Source: Stropharia rugosoannulata (lineage: Eukaryota > Basidiomycota > Agaricomycetes > Agaricales > Strophariaceae). Taken from it: 64,000 nucleotides of DNA. The DNA lies in contig JANCIK010000009.1 in the NCBI GenBank assembly GCA_028532985.1, positions 2,170,001 to 2,234,000 on the forward strand, given 5' to 3'. Shown here piece after piece: positions 22,571 through 34,389 of the stretch (position 1 is the first letter of the stretch; each line of letters opens with the position of its first letter). The notes below the pieces were generated by a model, which saw nothing but the letters and a program-made list of their open reading frames with translations, did no database searches and had not been told where the DNA came from. The position numbers were made by a program, and so were the translations under genes.

Positions 22571-22821
22571 CACGACTCCAAGAGATCGTTTTATTTGCGT
22601 TTTGTTATTACGTAGGAAGGAAGGCAATGTTCCAGCGCCGCGGTACATTTTAAGTTGTGATAATTTTGGAGGTGGATAGAAGGTACTTGGAATCAGTTGG
22701 AGCAAGCTGTAATATACAATAGCAAAGAGATACACCCATGTATGATAAGAGAGAATGAAATACATCTAAAGTAATAAACGGCTCATTGATGCAAAAAATT
22801 GCTCAATGTTGCTTCATTTGT

Positions 22822-25800
22822 TTACTTGTAGAGAGCCACTGCACTCAATGTGGCATACGAAGTAGGCCCCTCGGATAATGTCATTCCCTTTTCCCTTCGC
22901 TTTTTTTCATTCGCGAACGCCGTCGCCCAAGCACTATCGGATTCCGACGCATCGTCTTCTAGCGTAGGCTTTTTCTTTGGACGCGATAGGAAACGCGTGA
23001 AGGACGAGGTGCTTGCTGCACTCTTGATGACCGGACTCGCCATAGCAGACGCGTCATTAGCAAAAGACGGAGCGATTGGGGGAACCTGCTTCCTGGGCAT
23101 CGTATACTCGCCCTCGCTGCCCGAGCCCCAGCGCGACTCCTGCCCTCCCCACCGTGGTGCATTAAGCTCGCTTGCAGTGGCAGCCCTAGCTCGCATCGAG
23201 CGTTCCTGGTATTCGTCGTCTGTCGTCACGAATTCGCTGTCGTCGTTATAGGATTCTCCTCGCACATTGCTGCTTCCCGTAGTAAACAGGTGAGGCCGCT
23301 GCGGTGGAGGCCCCCCGCGCGCGCCCACATTAAGCGGCATGGGTGCAAGCATAGGGCCCGCCGCAGATTGCTGCGCTTGCAGGTCAGAGTCCGCTCGGAG
23401 GATGCGCAACGGGGCGACATTGCCGGAGACGGAACGCTCGAGCCGAGAAGCGTACGGGTCGATGAACTGTGTGGAAAGCTGATGGGTGACGTTGCTGTGA
23501 TTCGGGTCGTGCTCGGCTCTGTTGGCACTGCGTGACGGCGACGACTGCAGCAAGACTTCCCGAGGCGGCTGCATCTGTCCCGCGAAGCTGCCGGTGCTCT
23601 TCTTCGTGGGTATTTGTCTTGACAGGTCCATTTCCGAGTTGTATTCCAATTCACCGCGTGTATCTTTACAAAAAGAGCAATGAATGTGTTAATAATGATA
23701 TACAACATAAATGTTCCTGAGCACAGAACAAGAGAAAACGAGGAGAGCACAACATGACGAGGGATGGGAAAGGAGCACAACAGAGGATGCAGAAGGAAAA
23801 CGGAAAAAGAAGAAAGGAGGTCATCACAGACGCCTACTTACTGTATCCAGAACTACTAGCACCACTGTCCGTCATGGTACGCCACTTGGCATCCGACGTT
23901 CCCCGCGCACGGGATACATGTTTTACAGTGGAATCATCTCCATTCACACCTACGCCACTGTCCTGGCTCTCCAGTTGGTGACGTGAACTGCTCCCACTAT
24001 TCTCCTTATCGGAGCGACGCGGAGGGCGCTTCTGAGTGTATGACTAGAACAAATATTGATTGTATATGGTCAGTTACCGTGTACGTATGCTGCATGCAGA
24101 TGGCAGCTAAACAAAATGGAAAAACATACCATGACAGTTTTGAGAGCACTGTATATATAAATGAGCAAATGTTAAACTTTCATAGAAGGTAGTTTACTTA
24201 CCGAATTTGCAAGCTTCGACAACTGCACAATGTTGCGACCTCATATACACCTACGGAAGTAGAATTCGAGAGAGAGCGATGCATTGCATGCTTGACCAGC
24301 GATTCCAGATGGCTAATACGATAGTTAGTGGCCAGAATTAAAAGTTGGCTGAGCACCGCTGGGGTATGTTGCAGAGGTGTAATCAGCGCCAATGAATAGA
24401 AATACTGCAAGAACGCCAGCGTCACAGCATAAGACTCGGATAGGTAGAAGGCTCGGGGAGTCAGCCTTGGGTCTACTCTAGGCTCAATGATGCCATCTTT
24501 AGACATATCGGGCATAGGAACATGCATAGAGGATGTGGGTAATGATTCAAGAGTAGTTTTTGCCTTGTTCAAAAACTGTTTTCGTTGTTCCTTGAACCAT
24601 GGCCAGCGTTCCTCTAATACTCTCCGTGAGCATTGAATTCTCTGGCCATCATCGCAAACGATCTCGAAATCGGTAAGTACACTCTCCTCAAGTGCTGCGA
24701 GTCCGAGTTCCTGCATGCGCACATCCAGCTTCAGTGGTGGAGGTTTATAGATACCGAAGGCTTCTAGATCCACAACGGCAACATGGTCCCAACTTAGCAG
24801 GCGCCGGTTATAATCGTCCACTAGGTTACCATGTTGGTTCCCAAATATAAGGAATTTATTAGCGTCAGGCCAAAGAAGACCACGGAACCACGATCCAGAT
24901 TCAATGGCCTTGCCAGGATCAATGCGTGACCAAGTCATTGTTGTGAGATCCAGAACCCAAATAGAAAATGATTGATAGCTGTGAGCGAGGTAGGTGCCCG
25001 CGATGATCAGATGTGTACCCAGTACAGCACCGGTGGGGAAACGCAAACCAGGAGGGAAGGTGGAACCCGTCATTGAACTAGAGCGGTCTTGAATCGTGAA
25101 GTCGGCGTCGGGAAGCGGAGAGAAAACTTCAAGCTCGCGCTTGACGTCAGTAAACTGCAGAATGATGAGTGTCGCAAAGTGAAGTTCATCATCAATCAAC
25201 GCACATTATAATTACTGTACAGGTAGATATCACTGGGATCATCTTCAGTTGGATTGACAGAATAAGGGAGGTGTATCAGATTTTCTGATTGAGTTATGTC
25301 AGTGCGTGGAAGTTTGTTATAGGGGAAGCGGCTGCCAACGGGACCCAAAGGAGTCGCGGTTTGTAAGTCGGAGACTGGGGAACGCACGGTGATATCTGAG
25401 CATACAGCAACGCTGCGGTATGTGCCGCAATGTCGTGGATAGTCACGCCTTTGTACCCACTGCCTCGATACAAGGTCAAAGACACATATATCATCCTGCC
25501 AGGTGTTAAGGAAATCTTGACCGCCAATAATGAATAACCGGTCTGCAGTTACAGAGGACAAGTGGGCATATCGAGCACGAGGAATGAAAGGTACTGCCTC
25601 GGGCGACACTGGAGGAGACGGAAGCCAATGCCCCGTAGATAAATTGTAGAAATGGACGTCGTTGAGTACACATAACTCCTCCGGGTTATTTGAATCTGGC
25701 TTGGTGCTCATGCCGCCGAAGACGACAAGATGTCCGTTCCCTAGACTGATGCATAAGTTTAAAGGGATTTGGAGGACAAGTGGTGAAGCGTACACGCATC

Positions 25801-26311
25801 TGCGCTATGAAAATACCGAGCGCGGGGAATGTCATCTTCCGGGAAGGCTGGAATGCGCTCCCAGGCAAAAGTCTCCAAGTCAAAGACATAAAGGTCCGAA
25901 ACCATCCTTCGCTCCGTGACCAACCTGCCACCCTAGTGTGCAGTCATTAGCGATCTGTTCTATGGTGTATACTTCATACTTACAAACAGATACATTTTGG
26001 AGCCAACGATAGTCGTTGAGGCTCCCTAGGAATGGGATCAATAATGAGCGAGACCTAGGAGCAGATTGGGGTAAACATACAACAACTTTCGCGGGCACAT
26101 CTCCGCCCGTCTTGCGACAGAAAGTGGTCAGATCATATATGGAGTGGAGCATCGACAGCAAGCTGAAGCTCGTGAATGGGGAGGGACGAGATAGCAAAGG
26201 GCCAAAGAGGAATGCAATATTCCCAACAATGATGCCCAATGATCCAGCCCAGGCACCGACCTTTCCGGACTCGCTCTCCGTATGGAAATTCTTCGGCCCG
26301 GAAGCTATGCA
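22822..26311 (-). CDS. Kelch-BTB protein with long disordered C-terminus (5' end unresolved)
   Basis: Exons read on the minus strand: about 26081-26311, 25984-26025, 25796-25932, 25205-25745, 24202-25154, 24130-24148 (19 nt), 23842-24043, 22822-23663. The kelch part shows MYLFGGRLV, LVVFGGM, LFIIGGQ and a degenerate blade. A BTB-like segment follows, with ESVLTDFEIVCDDGQRIQCS (target-type BTB start) and a long linker, then a helical LVKHAMHRSLS end. The last 400 residues are polar and low-complexity. Such proteins act as adaptors, possibly for cullin-3; this is inference. Introns are phase-consistent. No ATG or clear acceptor was found upstream of 26311, where an in-frame TGA lies, so a first exon is missed or the 5' end is damaged. 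A later ATG would remove the first blade. Confidence 0.75.
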
Positions 26312-26620
26312 TCAGGGGCTCTCCCATCTGCTCTCATCGATCATCAGTTGCGTCTTCAAGCTTCAACGACGAGTCTTTAAAGCAAGCTTTAGACTGGGAT
26401 AAAAATCTACAAGTTAGTGGTGAAGCATCTTCGAACTGCTTTGTCAATACATATAAGCTTCAGTCAAATTGAAACATATCCTCTTAGTAGGCCGTGACTA
26501 GTAGGCTTACTTGAGGCTTACTACTATTACTTACACTCGATGACAATGTGTGTGCATTTAAAAAAAAGTTGTGGAGAATTAATAATATGTCTCACAACAC
26601 TTACTATCTAATCAACTCAA

Positions 26621-27491
26621 GGTGCCAATACGGGTATTGGCTTTGAACTTGTGCAACTACTCGTTGAGAAGGGCCATGTTGTTTACCTCGGTGCAAGAGA
26701 TAATAAGAAAGGAGAGGAAGCCGTGTGCGTTCCGATTTCTGTAGGCTCTAGCTCTTACAGCGGCCTAATACTGTGACAGAGAGAAACTCCGTTCCGAAGG
26801 ATACAAAACTGTCAAATTCGTGCTCATCGATGTAACCGAACCATCCGCAATTCAGACCGCCAAAGAAACTATTGAAAATGCGGAGGGTAAACTTGATGTC
26901 TTGGTCAACAACGCCGGTATCGCAGGTTTTGGTCATGATGAAAATCCTTTGACTATCAAGCGTGAGCTCGTTGAAGAAACTATTGCGACCAACTTGTACG
27001 GCCTTATGCAGACGTGTCAAACGTTTGTACCTCTCATCCGCAGGTCATTGAACGGTGTAATCATCAATGTCTCTACAAACATGGCGTTTAACGCACATCA
27101 AGCTTCAGACCGTGCTTCCCTGCATGTCGTTGCATACAACACGAGCAAGGCGGCCGCCAACTCGTATTCGGTGGCGCTCGCACAGACTCTCAAACCGGAA
27201 GGCATTAAAGTCAATATCGTCACCCCAGGCTTCACGACAACACAATTGAATGGATTCCGCGAAGGTGGGAAGACGCCGAAGGAGGGCGCCCTGACCATCT
27301 TGCCGTGGGCCCTACTTGACAAGGATGGGCCAACTTGTAAGTTTGTTGACTGGAACGGGAATGACTTTCCCTGGTGGATTTACCATATTCTATTGGCTCG
27401 TATCAATAATATGTATTTACTCTGCATGGACTCCCAGAGACTCCCGGGCGTCCTAAGCATGCTACATTACCATTTGATTACCATGGCCTAA
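26621..27491 (+). pseudogene. Short-chain dehydrogenase/reductase, damaged at both ends
   Basis: Exon 26621-26724 and exon 26780-27491 join to a classical SDR: GANTGIG (cofactor loop), VNNAG, INVST (catalytic Ser region), YNTSK (catalytic Tyr-x3-Lys) and PGF. Such enzymes use NAD(P)H to interconvert alcohols and ketones. The first beta strand is missing. An ATG at 26587 reads MSHNTYYLI and then goes out of frame just before the GAN motif, as if a small indel hit the start; no upstream exon fits. At the 3' end the expected finish (WNGNDFPW) is followed by Trp-Ile-Tyr and about 37 extra residues, so the ancestral stop seems lost. It could instead be a working gene with an unusual first exon; transcripts would decide. 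Confidence 0.6.
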
Positions 27492-27699
27492 CCTCGCTAC
27501 CTGAAGCTTGAAGTCCTGACGTCACATTTGTTTTGACGGAAATCCGGTCCGCGGCACCCGTACATGGAGTGCGTCATTTTCTGTAATCATTGGCAAGCCA
27601 CCTGAGTGACAGCCGTAAGGCAGTCAGAAGATTTGCTCATCCTATAGGCCTCATAGTAAGCTCCTAACCTCCACCTTGCACCGTGTCAGCACCTCTAAC

Positions 27700-29891
27700 A
27701 TGGCATCCTCTTCAAGAGGCCATTCGCAGTCGACAAACTACGGCACTGCTGGGCCAAGTAGGATATTAGGACCTCCAGATGGACCCGAAGATCTTCACGA
27801 CCGCCAGACGGGACTTAAACGCGGGCTGTCTGCGCGACAGGTCCAGATGATTGCGATTGCTGGGACGATAGGAACAGGACTCTTCCTCGGGACTGGTCGC
27901 TCTCTAGCACAGGGTGGACCCGCCAGCATGCTCATATGCTATTCGATCATCGGTTTCATTGTCTATGTGACCTTGTTGCTGCTCGGGGAAATGGCCACGC
28001 AATATCCAGTCGCAGGCTCCTTCAATGCATACACAACACGCTTTTTTTCACCGGCTTACGGCTTTGCTCTTGCGTGGAATTACTGGTTCAATGATGCAGT
28101 CTCTGTCGCCTCCGACCTCACTGCCGCTCAGCTTGTTTTGCAATTCTGGAAGGTCGAACATGCGTGGATAGTCAGCGTTGTCTTCTGGCTGTTCCTTGTT
28201 GGGGTGAATGCATTGCATGTAAGCGGATATGGAGAACTGGGTAAACCGACATCATTTAATCCGTTGGAGTGACTGAACGTCAATTGGTTTTAGAATATTG
28301 GCTGTCGTCGCTTAAAGTCATAACTGTCATTCTTTTCATCATCACTGGAACATTTGTCAACATTGGGCTCAATCCTGAAAGAGACTTTATCGGCTTTGCT
28401 AATTGGAGAATTGACGGGGCGCCTTTTGTTGGTGGGTTCGGCGGGTTTGCAGAAGTATTTGTTACAGCCAGTTTTGCGTGTGAGTGGTGACTCTTTACAA
28501 AGGAAGTGGACCTCACGAAGCCCATTAGTCGGCGGTACAGAAAGCTTGGGAATAACCGCAGGAGAAACCAAAAATCCATCGAAAAATATGCCCCGCGTTG
28601 TAAAACTTGTTTTCTGGAGAATAATGTTATTCTATGTGTTGACCATACTCATAATCGGCCTAAATGGTACTGGAACTCTTTCGTTCTTTCAATGAAAGCG
28701 TAAACTTACTGAAATAAGTTCCCTGGAATTATCCTGGCCTGTCGAACAGAAGTACAACGACTTCTCCCTTCACCATAGTCTTTAGGATGGCTGGATCAAG
28801 TGAGCAAAAGAACACACATCCAACTTCTGTGAATCTAAATAATCCCTGTCTCAGATTTAGCAGCGTCTTTCATGAACACGGTCGTTTTATCTTCTGTATT
28901 ATCTGCTGGAAATCATGCACTATTCGCTGGGACGAGAGTTCTCTACGGTGCTTAAAATATTGATTATGGTTGTTCTGTGCTCTTACAGATTCATCATATC
29001 ATTAGGACTCTCTGTCAGCACGCCCAGGCAGGCACCGAAGTTGTTCTCGTGGACGACTAAGGCGGGAACGCCTCTTCCCGCTCTCCTTATGACCAGCAGC
29101 GTCAGTGCACTATGCTTTCTCAGCAGCCATATCGGTAGCGGCGAGCTTTGGGGATGGCTGCAAAACATTGTCGGTGTTTCAAACCAGGTGAACATCCCAT
29201 CTCCCTTATTACATATACTTAAGGTCTGATTTACACTATTCTGTAGATTGCATGGGTGTCAATTGGCCTGGCCAGTTGGAGATTCCGGAAGGCTTGGATT
29301 CGACAAGGGCGCTCCCTGGATGAACTGAAGTTTCGCGCATCCTGGACGTGGCCTTGGGGCCCGCCGTTCGTTGTAAGCATTACCTCAACATTTTCTTAGT
29401 CGCTCGTTCATAACGAAAACAGATAATTTCCGTTTGTACTCTCATCATAAGTGAGGATTACTTTGTCTGACGATTAGCATCGGAGACTCATTCTCAATTT
29501 TGCAGTCCAAGGATGGTCATCCGTGATCCCAAAATTTGCCCCGCTCCATTTTGTCTCGTTCTACGTTGAGGTTCCCATAATGGCTGTCATGTTCCTTGTA
29601 TACCTCTATTTACATCGCCCAGAACCCCACCTGTATCTGCCGATCGAAGACGCCCCGCTTTTACAATCAGACGACCATATTGCGCGCAGCGTAAGCTCAA
29701 TCACAGCGACCACTGCGCCACATCGACGATCGAGGTTTCATGATCTGGTTGACGTCGATAGTGTCGATCTTTTTGTCGACGAGTACGCAGAGGAAGCGCA
29801 GGACATTGCTGAAGAGGAAGAAGTTGCGAAACGCTTGAAGTCGAAGGGCCCGAAGAGGATGTTGTGGGCATTGTATTATTGGCTTGTATAA
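27700..29891 (+). CDS. Amino-acid permease of the yeast (YAT/APC) family
   Basis: Nine exons (27700-28240, 28294-28479, 28529-28666, 28719-28799, 28855-28947, 29006-29187, 29247-29372, 29423-29450, 29506-29891) give 586 aa. The cytosolic N-terminus is polar and leads to LKRGLSARQVQMIAIAGTIG, the signature before TM1. Next come GTGLFLGTGR, PVAGSFNAY and FGGTESLGITAGE, then NHALFAGTRVLYG and TPLPALL, matching the twelve-helix amino-acid/polyamine permeases of the plasma membrane that work by proton symport. The C-terminal tail is acidic (AEEAQDIAEEEE), as in members controlled by ubiquitin and endocytosis. Exon 8 is only 28 nt. The substrate cannot be told from sequence. It lies 208 bp downstream of the damaged SDR on the same strand. 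Confidence 0.92.
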
Positions 29892-30112
29892 TACTTGCGT
29901 ATCTTATGGGATGAGTATATGGAACACATTTGTTTTCTGATTAGGATTAGGAACAAAGAACTTTTAAAAACCTACATTTATTTGGATCCGAGGTTTGCCA
30001 GTCAAATGTGCAAGTGAGCGTTGTCAACAAGTGGCGGATTGGCTGCCGACCATAGACAGACAAAAGAGAAAAACAAAATATATAAGTCCATAACAAATAC
30101 GCTAATAAACTA

Positions 30113-31598
30113 CTAAGAAGGTACACATTGTGAATAATAATCTACACACATTGGTTAGTTTAGGTATAATAGCTTAGTGATGCAGTCACTTACTATTTTG
30201 GACCTTGCAAGTTCCCGTAGCACATGTCTTAGGCCCACTATAAGTAGACTCGGTATGAGCACCTATATCAAGGCAAATTATTGAAATAAAACACTTGCCT
30301 GAAGCCAATGCCACCACATTGACCGTAGAGAGGAGCTCCAGCTGGGTCTGTGGTAGGTACAGCTGTGGGTGCCGTTGTGGGTGTTGTGGTGGGCGGCTTC
30401 GTCGTCGGAGATGGAGTACTCGTGCCAGGAGGGGTCGATGTTGTGCCTGGCGAAGTGGTGGGGACGCTACCGCCTCCGGGGACGATAGTGGGAACTGTCG
30501 TCGGCTGAAGTTTCGTGTTCCACGTCGCGGTGGAGGGGTATGGGGTCGTCGCGATTGAGGCTGGAGGCGTTCCATATGGAGTGGGTCCTGGGACTATTAC
30601 GAAAACAGATGTTTCATATATATAACAACATCTCGACGAGATCGCTTACTGGCATAGGTGGTCAGGTCCTGGTAGATGTTGACCAAAATTCCGGGGTCAG
30701 TGGGGCTATATGCTCCAGGGAATTTAATTGTGGGTGGTTTGGCTGTACCGGTACCGGCAACGTTGATCTGGAAGCAGCCTGGATAGAATTGTGCACCGCC
30801 AACTGAGCCGGCGACATGTAAAGCTAAGGTCGTAAATAGATTAGTAGATATTACATTAATACTCATGGGAGCTGCAGCTTACCAATGACTTCCGCGCGGA
30901 GGAGATAATTTCCAGGTGCAATGTCAGAAGGGATCTTGAAGGTGTAGTGACCGCAATTGTCCTAATTGGTTATCAGCATCTGGTAAATAGCGTAAGATAA
31001 TAAGTGACAAACATTCAGCACCTGCACTGCCCAGTAGTCCGGATTATTGGAGACAAGGCCGCTTTCAGAAACTTTGAACCAGTCTGCGCTAGATGCAACT
31101 GCAGTCTTAGCGTCGCTTACGGCGGCCATGTAAACCTAGCAATATGTCAGTTTCAATCATGTCAGACTTGAAAATCTCTTGACTAACCGTAACAGGGCCA
31201 TAATGAGCCCCACCAATGGCCTCGTTCGCGCAGCTACGATCGCCATTTTGCTGATGCATCTCAACAGTTATGCTATCGCCAGCTATAGCAGCTGTGAGTG
31301 TATGACAGGACTTACACACAGAAATGGACTTACCATTAACTGAGCATACTCCATTGCTCGTCCCAGCAATATTGCAGGCGATATCCTACAGTAGGTCGTT
31401 TCACGGTACGTCTTATGCAATAGGGCAATATACGCTTACATTACTGGCGACGCTGGTAACTGGTGAATTGCTGACTGGGAGACGTGCACAAGAATTTCCT
31501 GCATCTACTGATCCAATCCAGAGCTCTTGGAAGGTTGCATGAGCAGTTGCAAGTGCAATGAGATGAGCGCAAGCAACGAGAGAGGTCTGAAGGCGCAT
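30113..31598 (-). CDS. AA9 lytic polysaccharide monooxygenase with CBM1
   Basis: Nine exons (31440-31598, 31334-31385, 31188-31291, 31013-31135, 30883-30961, 30650-30823, 30299-30593, 30194-30237, 30113-30141) give 352 aa. A 19-residue signal peptide (MRLQTSLVACAHLIALATA) ends just before HATFQELW, so His20 becomes the N-terminal copper ligand. The second ligand lies in GGAHYGPVTVY, and the axial Tyr in AQFYPGCFQINV. Cys pairs support a folded secreted domain. A Pro/Thr-rich linker leads to a C-terminal cellulose-binding module: YGQCGGIGFSG, TCATGTCKVQ and NNYYSQC. The enzyme cleaves cellulose oxidatively outside the cell. The intron at 30238-30298 has a GC donor (AG|GCAAGT) and lies inside the CBM1, as does the final GT-AG intron. 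The gene converges on the permease. Confidence 0.95.
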
Positions 31599-32215
31599 GT
31601 CACAGAATTGCACAAAAAGGAGGGTTGCGGAGATGTAAACAAAAGTGTCTCCACTTTTTATACGCAAACTGTGCCCTCTGGAACCCGGAAGAAGTAGACC
31701 ATCTAGAATACGGATTAATTCCAGGCGGCACATAGGCTCATATAGATTTATTCGTATACGTACCCCGTAGCACAGTGGATCCCGGATCAGAGGTTATATT
31801 CTCCACCACGGTAAAGATTGGGCGACAGAGCTGGCATGATGTAACGTGAGCGACCGCGGAAAAACAAGCTCATATGGAGGCAATATGTTTGAGGTCACGT
31901 ATGACCGTACACATAGAACGACGACGTCCGTATATTTTCCGTCTGTATATATTGCTCTTGAATCTTGATGAACGGACAAGAAAATGCCTCTAAAAGGAAC
32001 GCTCGATAGCTTGGCACATCCACACAACGGTGATGATCTGAGGTGACTATTGGCCCATGCAGAGGTTCAGAGGTCAGTCTACATACCTGAGGTACACCGA
32101 CACGTTTTGTATTGCGTAGAACGGATAATCGCACTTATAGCCAAACTCCATGTGAATTGGTGAGTTTGAGAGCAAGTATTCGCTGGTGAAGCCTCCAGAG
32201 ACCAACAACTTCATA
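31599..32215. other. Divergent promoter region
   Basis: 617 bp between the AA9 start and a possible small gene on the plus strand. It holds the AA9 TATA box. No further coding signal is recognised. Confidence 0.5.
31655..31662 (-). promoter_or_regulatory. TATA box of the AA9 gene
   Basis: TATAAAAA on the minus strand, 57-64 nt upstream of the AA9 start codon. The spacing fits a transcription start about 30 nt downstream and a short leader, common for inducible secreted-enzyme genes. Confidence 0.55.
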
Positions 32216-32705
32216 ATGTCGTTAGCCCCACTTCAGCATGTGAGAATGGTCAAGAGACTCGTCAAGAAAGACGTCGCTGGTCGTTACGGTTGGAACATCG
32301 AAAGTGGTGACAAACTTGTCTGGAAGTACTACACAACGCGATCCTCTTGGCGAACTTGGCGCCTATTTAAATTTGGACTTCTTACCAACGGTAAGTCGGG
32401 CCGGGCTAGAAATGAACAACGACAGACTCGGACCATCCACAAGACCACGATCCACTTTGTTTGCCTGTTTGACTTACCCTATCTACTGAATATCCTCGAA
32501 TATCCCAGCCTATTGGACTGGTTCTAGCTTGCATGTATATCGTGTTCTTTATAGTAAAGCTCTTATAAGATACGCAATGTACCGCTTTTGCGGGCGCGTT
32601 GATCAAGAGAAGAGCCTGGAGGAATCGATTATACACAACCGAGAAGACAGTTTTCAAAAGGAGTGGTCGGATGGGAATATGTATGTGTTGTGTATTCGTA
32701 GATAG
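32216..32705 (+). CDS. Possible small hypothetical protein (123 aa)
   Basis: Exon 32216-32390 starts with ATG and ends at a GTAAGT donor. Exon 32509-32705 begins after CCCAG in the matching phase and ends at TAG. The joined frame is rich in Trp, Tyr, Arg and Lys (WKYYTTRSSWRTWRLFKF, LIRYAMYRF), with no signal peptide or known motif. The intron would be 118 nt, longer than most here. The second stop lies 24 bp from the stop of the converging RapZ-domain gene. I do not recognise it. It may be a remnant. Confidence 0.35.
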
Positions 32706-32729
32706 TGCCGTGAGAGTCGATTTAAGTCC

Positions 32730-33221
32730 CTATTCATCGCTTTCGTTTTGCTCTACTCCTGTTCGGCCGGATTTCTGACTGGACCGGTCGACGACCACAT
32801 TCCATCCTTCGAATTTTGTTCTAGCAAGTTCTTCGACAAAACTTACACTGCGATGCTTTCCAAGCTCGCAGAATACTCCAATCAACAATTCGCACTGACT
32901 ATTCCTTTCTGCGTCGCTGATTGCACAACGGATTTGGTAGCAGACGTCCTCAAATCGCTCCTGTACTACTGGATTCGCGAATAAAGAGTCTCGCAGCGTT
33001 TTAGAAAGACCTGTGTGCCCCGTACGTGCTGCTTTGGGTGGGTTTGGCAGAGACCGAAGGTCGAAAAGGAGGTGAGGCATGGGCTCCAGACGCCCCAGAC
33101 GGCGTCCATATGAAGTAATATATAGTGTCGGAAGGTTGTTCTCAAGCGGACTAACATGATGATTTTTGTTGACAAACAGGTCTGTTGTATCGTCTCCGCG
33201 ATCGTCTTTATCAGAGTCCAT
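32730..33221 (-). CDS. Stand-alone RapZ C-terminal domain protein
   Basis: This intronless frame encodes 163 aa from ATG 33221. The middle reads LYITSYGRRLGR, HLLFDLRSLPNPP, TGLSKTLRDSLF and GVFCELGKHRSVSFVEELAR. These match the C-terminal domain of bacterial RapZ/YvcJ proteins, where the 'LPNPP' and 'G.HRSV' loops form a nucleotide/RNA-binding site. The N-terminal kinase-like P-loop domain of RapZ is absent. Fungi carry such single-domain versions with unknown function. The N-terminus is acidic (MDSDKDDRGDD), and the C-terminus is charged. The lack of introns in an intron-dense region could reflect old transfer from bacteria, but this is inference. It is divergent from the small barrel protein gene. 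Confidence 0.8.
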   Translation of the reverse strand: MDSDKDDRGDDTTDLFVNKNHHVSPLENNLPTLYITSYGRRLGRLEPMPHLLFDLRSLPNPPKAARTGHTGLSKTLRDSLFANPVVQERFEDVCYQIRCAISDAERNSQCELLIGVFCELGKHRSVSFVEELARTKFEGWNVVVDRSSQKSGRTGVEQNESDE

Positions 33222-33608
33222 GGTGGAGAGGATATAAGGTGACTATGATGGAACCTCACGTTGCAGGCTCGGAGTGATCCTAGTAGTCCAAGCTTAGTCA
33301 AGTTCGGTCGCGCCTCAGGCTGCCGCCTACGTCGATGCGTCAGAGCACCGCAGATAGGATTCCAATCAAAATTCCAGTTACTCGTGCCTCTTCAGGGTGT
33401 ACCTCACGCTAAGGTGTATATTCAGAATGCAACAAATTTTAAGGAGGCAAGTAGAACATTAATTGTGCACCCCTTACTATCGATGTGTGATCCACAAACC
33501 ACTTACATATGTTTACAGTCCGAATCTCCGAGCGGCATGGCGGTTTTTCAAAAACAACTGAAACAACGTACCTTGCACCCCCATCGTCCATCATATTACT
33601 GAAGCGAA
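33222..33608. other. Divergent intergenic region
   Basis: 387 bp between two divergent start codons. It presumably holds both promoters. Nothing else is recognised. Confidence 0.5.
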
Positions 33609-34389
33609 ATGCCACTCTACGAGATTGTAAGGTTCAAAGCATCATGCGCGTTCGCAGCCGATCCTGCAGGCACTCTCAAGCCTGCCTCAGAGTTTTTCAT
33701 GAAAACCGAGGGATGCATCAAGTAAGAGACTTGTGTTCGTGCATATGTTATGGGCCAGCGTACTGACTGATCTTTCAAGTGTCTATGGCGGCAAAGCTGA
33801 GGAAGACGACACAGGATATCTTGTCATTGGTGCGCCGCCGTGAAAGAGGTAGACATGTCTTGTTAACATTCATCCATGCATGTTAGCATGGGCATCTATG
33901 GCCCATCACCAAGCGATTATCGACAGAGAGGGTTATCCTGGATTCATTGGGCTGAGTCCAATATTCCAGGAGGGCAGTGAATTACATGTCTCCCATATAG
34001 ACTTTATTGGAAACCCCGAGGAGTCGCTCGTCATGCCTACGACAGAGACGTTGTTCATGTTGTTGAAGGCAAATAAAACGAAGGATGATCTGGCCGAATC
34101 CCTCAACTTATTGATGCCTAGAGTTACTGCGGAAGAAGGATGTTCCAGAACCGTGGCTTGGGGACAAACTAATGAGGACCCGCGGGCAGGCTATGCATTC
34201 CTGGGATGGGCAAGCAAAGAGGTTTGTACAATCACTCCATCTACGACAGTGCGTTTCATCTAACTACATTGTTCACTATAGAGGCATCTTGAGGTTGTTG
34301 GGCAGGAGTCTTACACCGATCTTATTGGGAACTTACTCAACCAAGTTCAATTTACCATGCACCATATCAACTTCAAGAAGGTTCTGTAA
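33609..34389 (+). CDS. Small dimeric alpha+beta barrel (ABM-like) protein
   Basis: Four exons (33609-33721, 33780-33829, 33887-34221, 34282-34389) give 201 aa. The pattern is beta strand (MPLYEIVRFKA), helix, strand (TGYLVIAWASMAHHQAI) and strand (SELHVSHIDFI), followed by a second half (ETLFMLLKANKT ... SRTVAWGQTNE ... HLEVVGQES). This resembles two tandem ferredoxin-like halves of the antibiotic-biosynthesis-monooxygenase/stress-response barrel fold. Fungal members are small cytosolic proteins of mostly unknown role. There is no signal peptide. Intron phases agree. The family assignment is from fold-like pattern only. Confidence 0.65.

Noticed and set aside
26016..26402. Plus-strand 128-codon frame
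   Set aside because: Opposite strand of the first supported kelch-BTB exons, which show kelch motifs and phase-matched splice sites.
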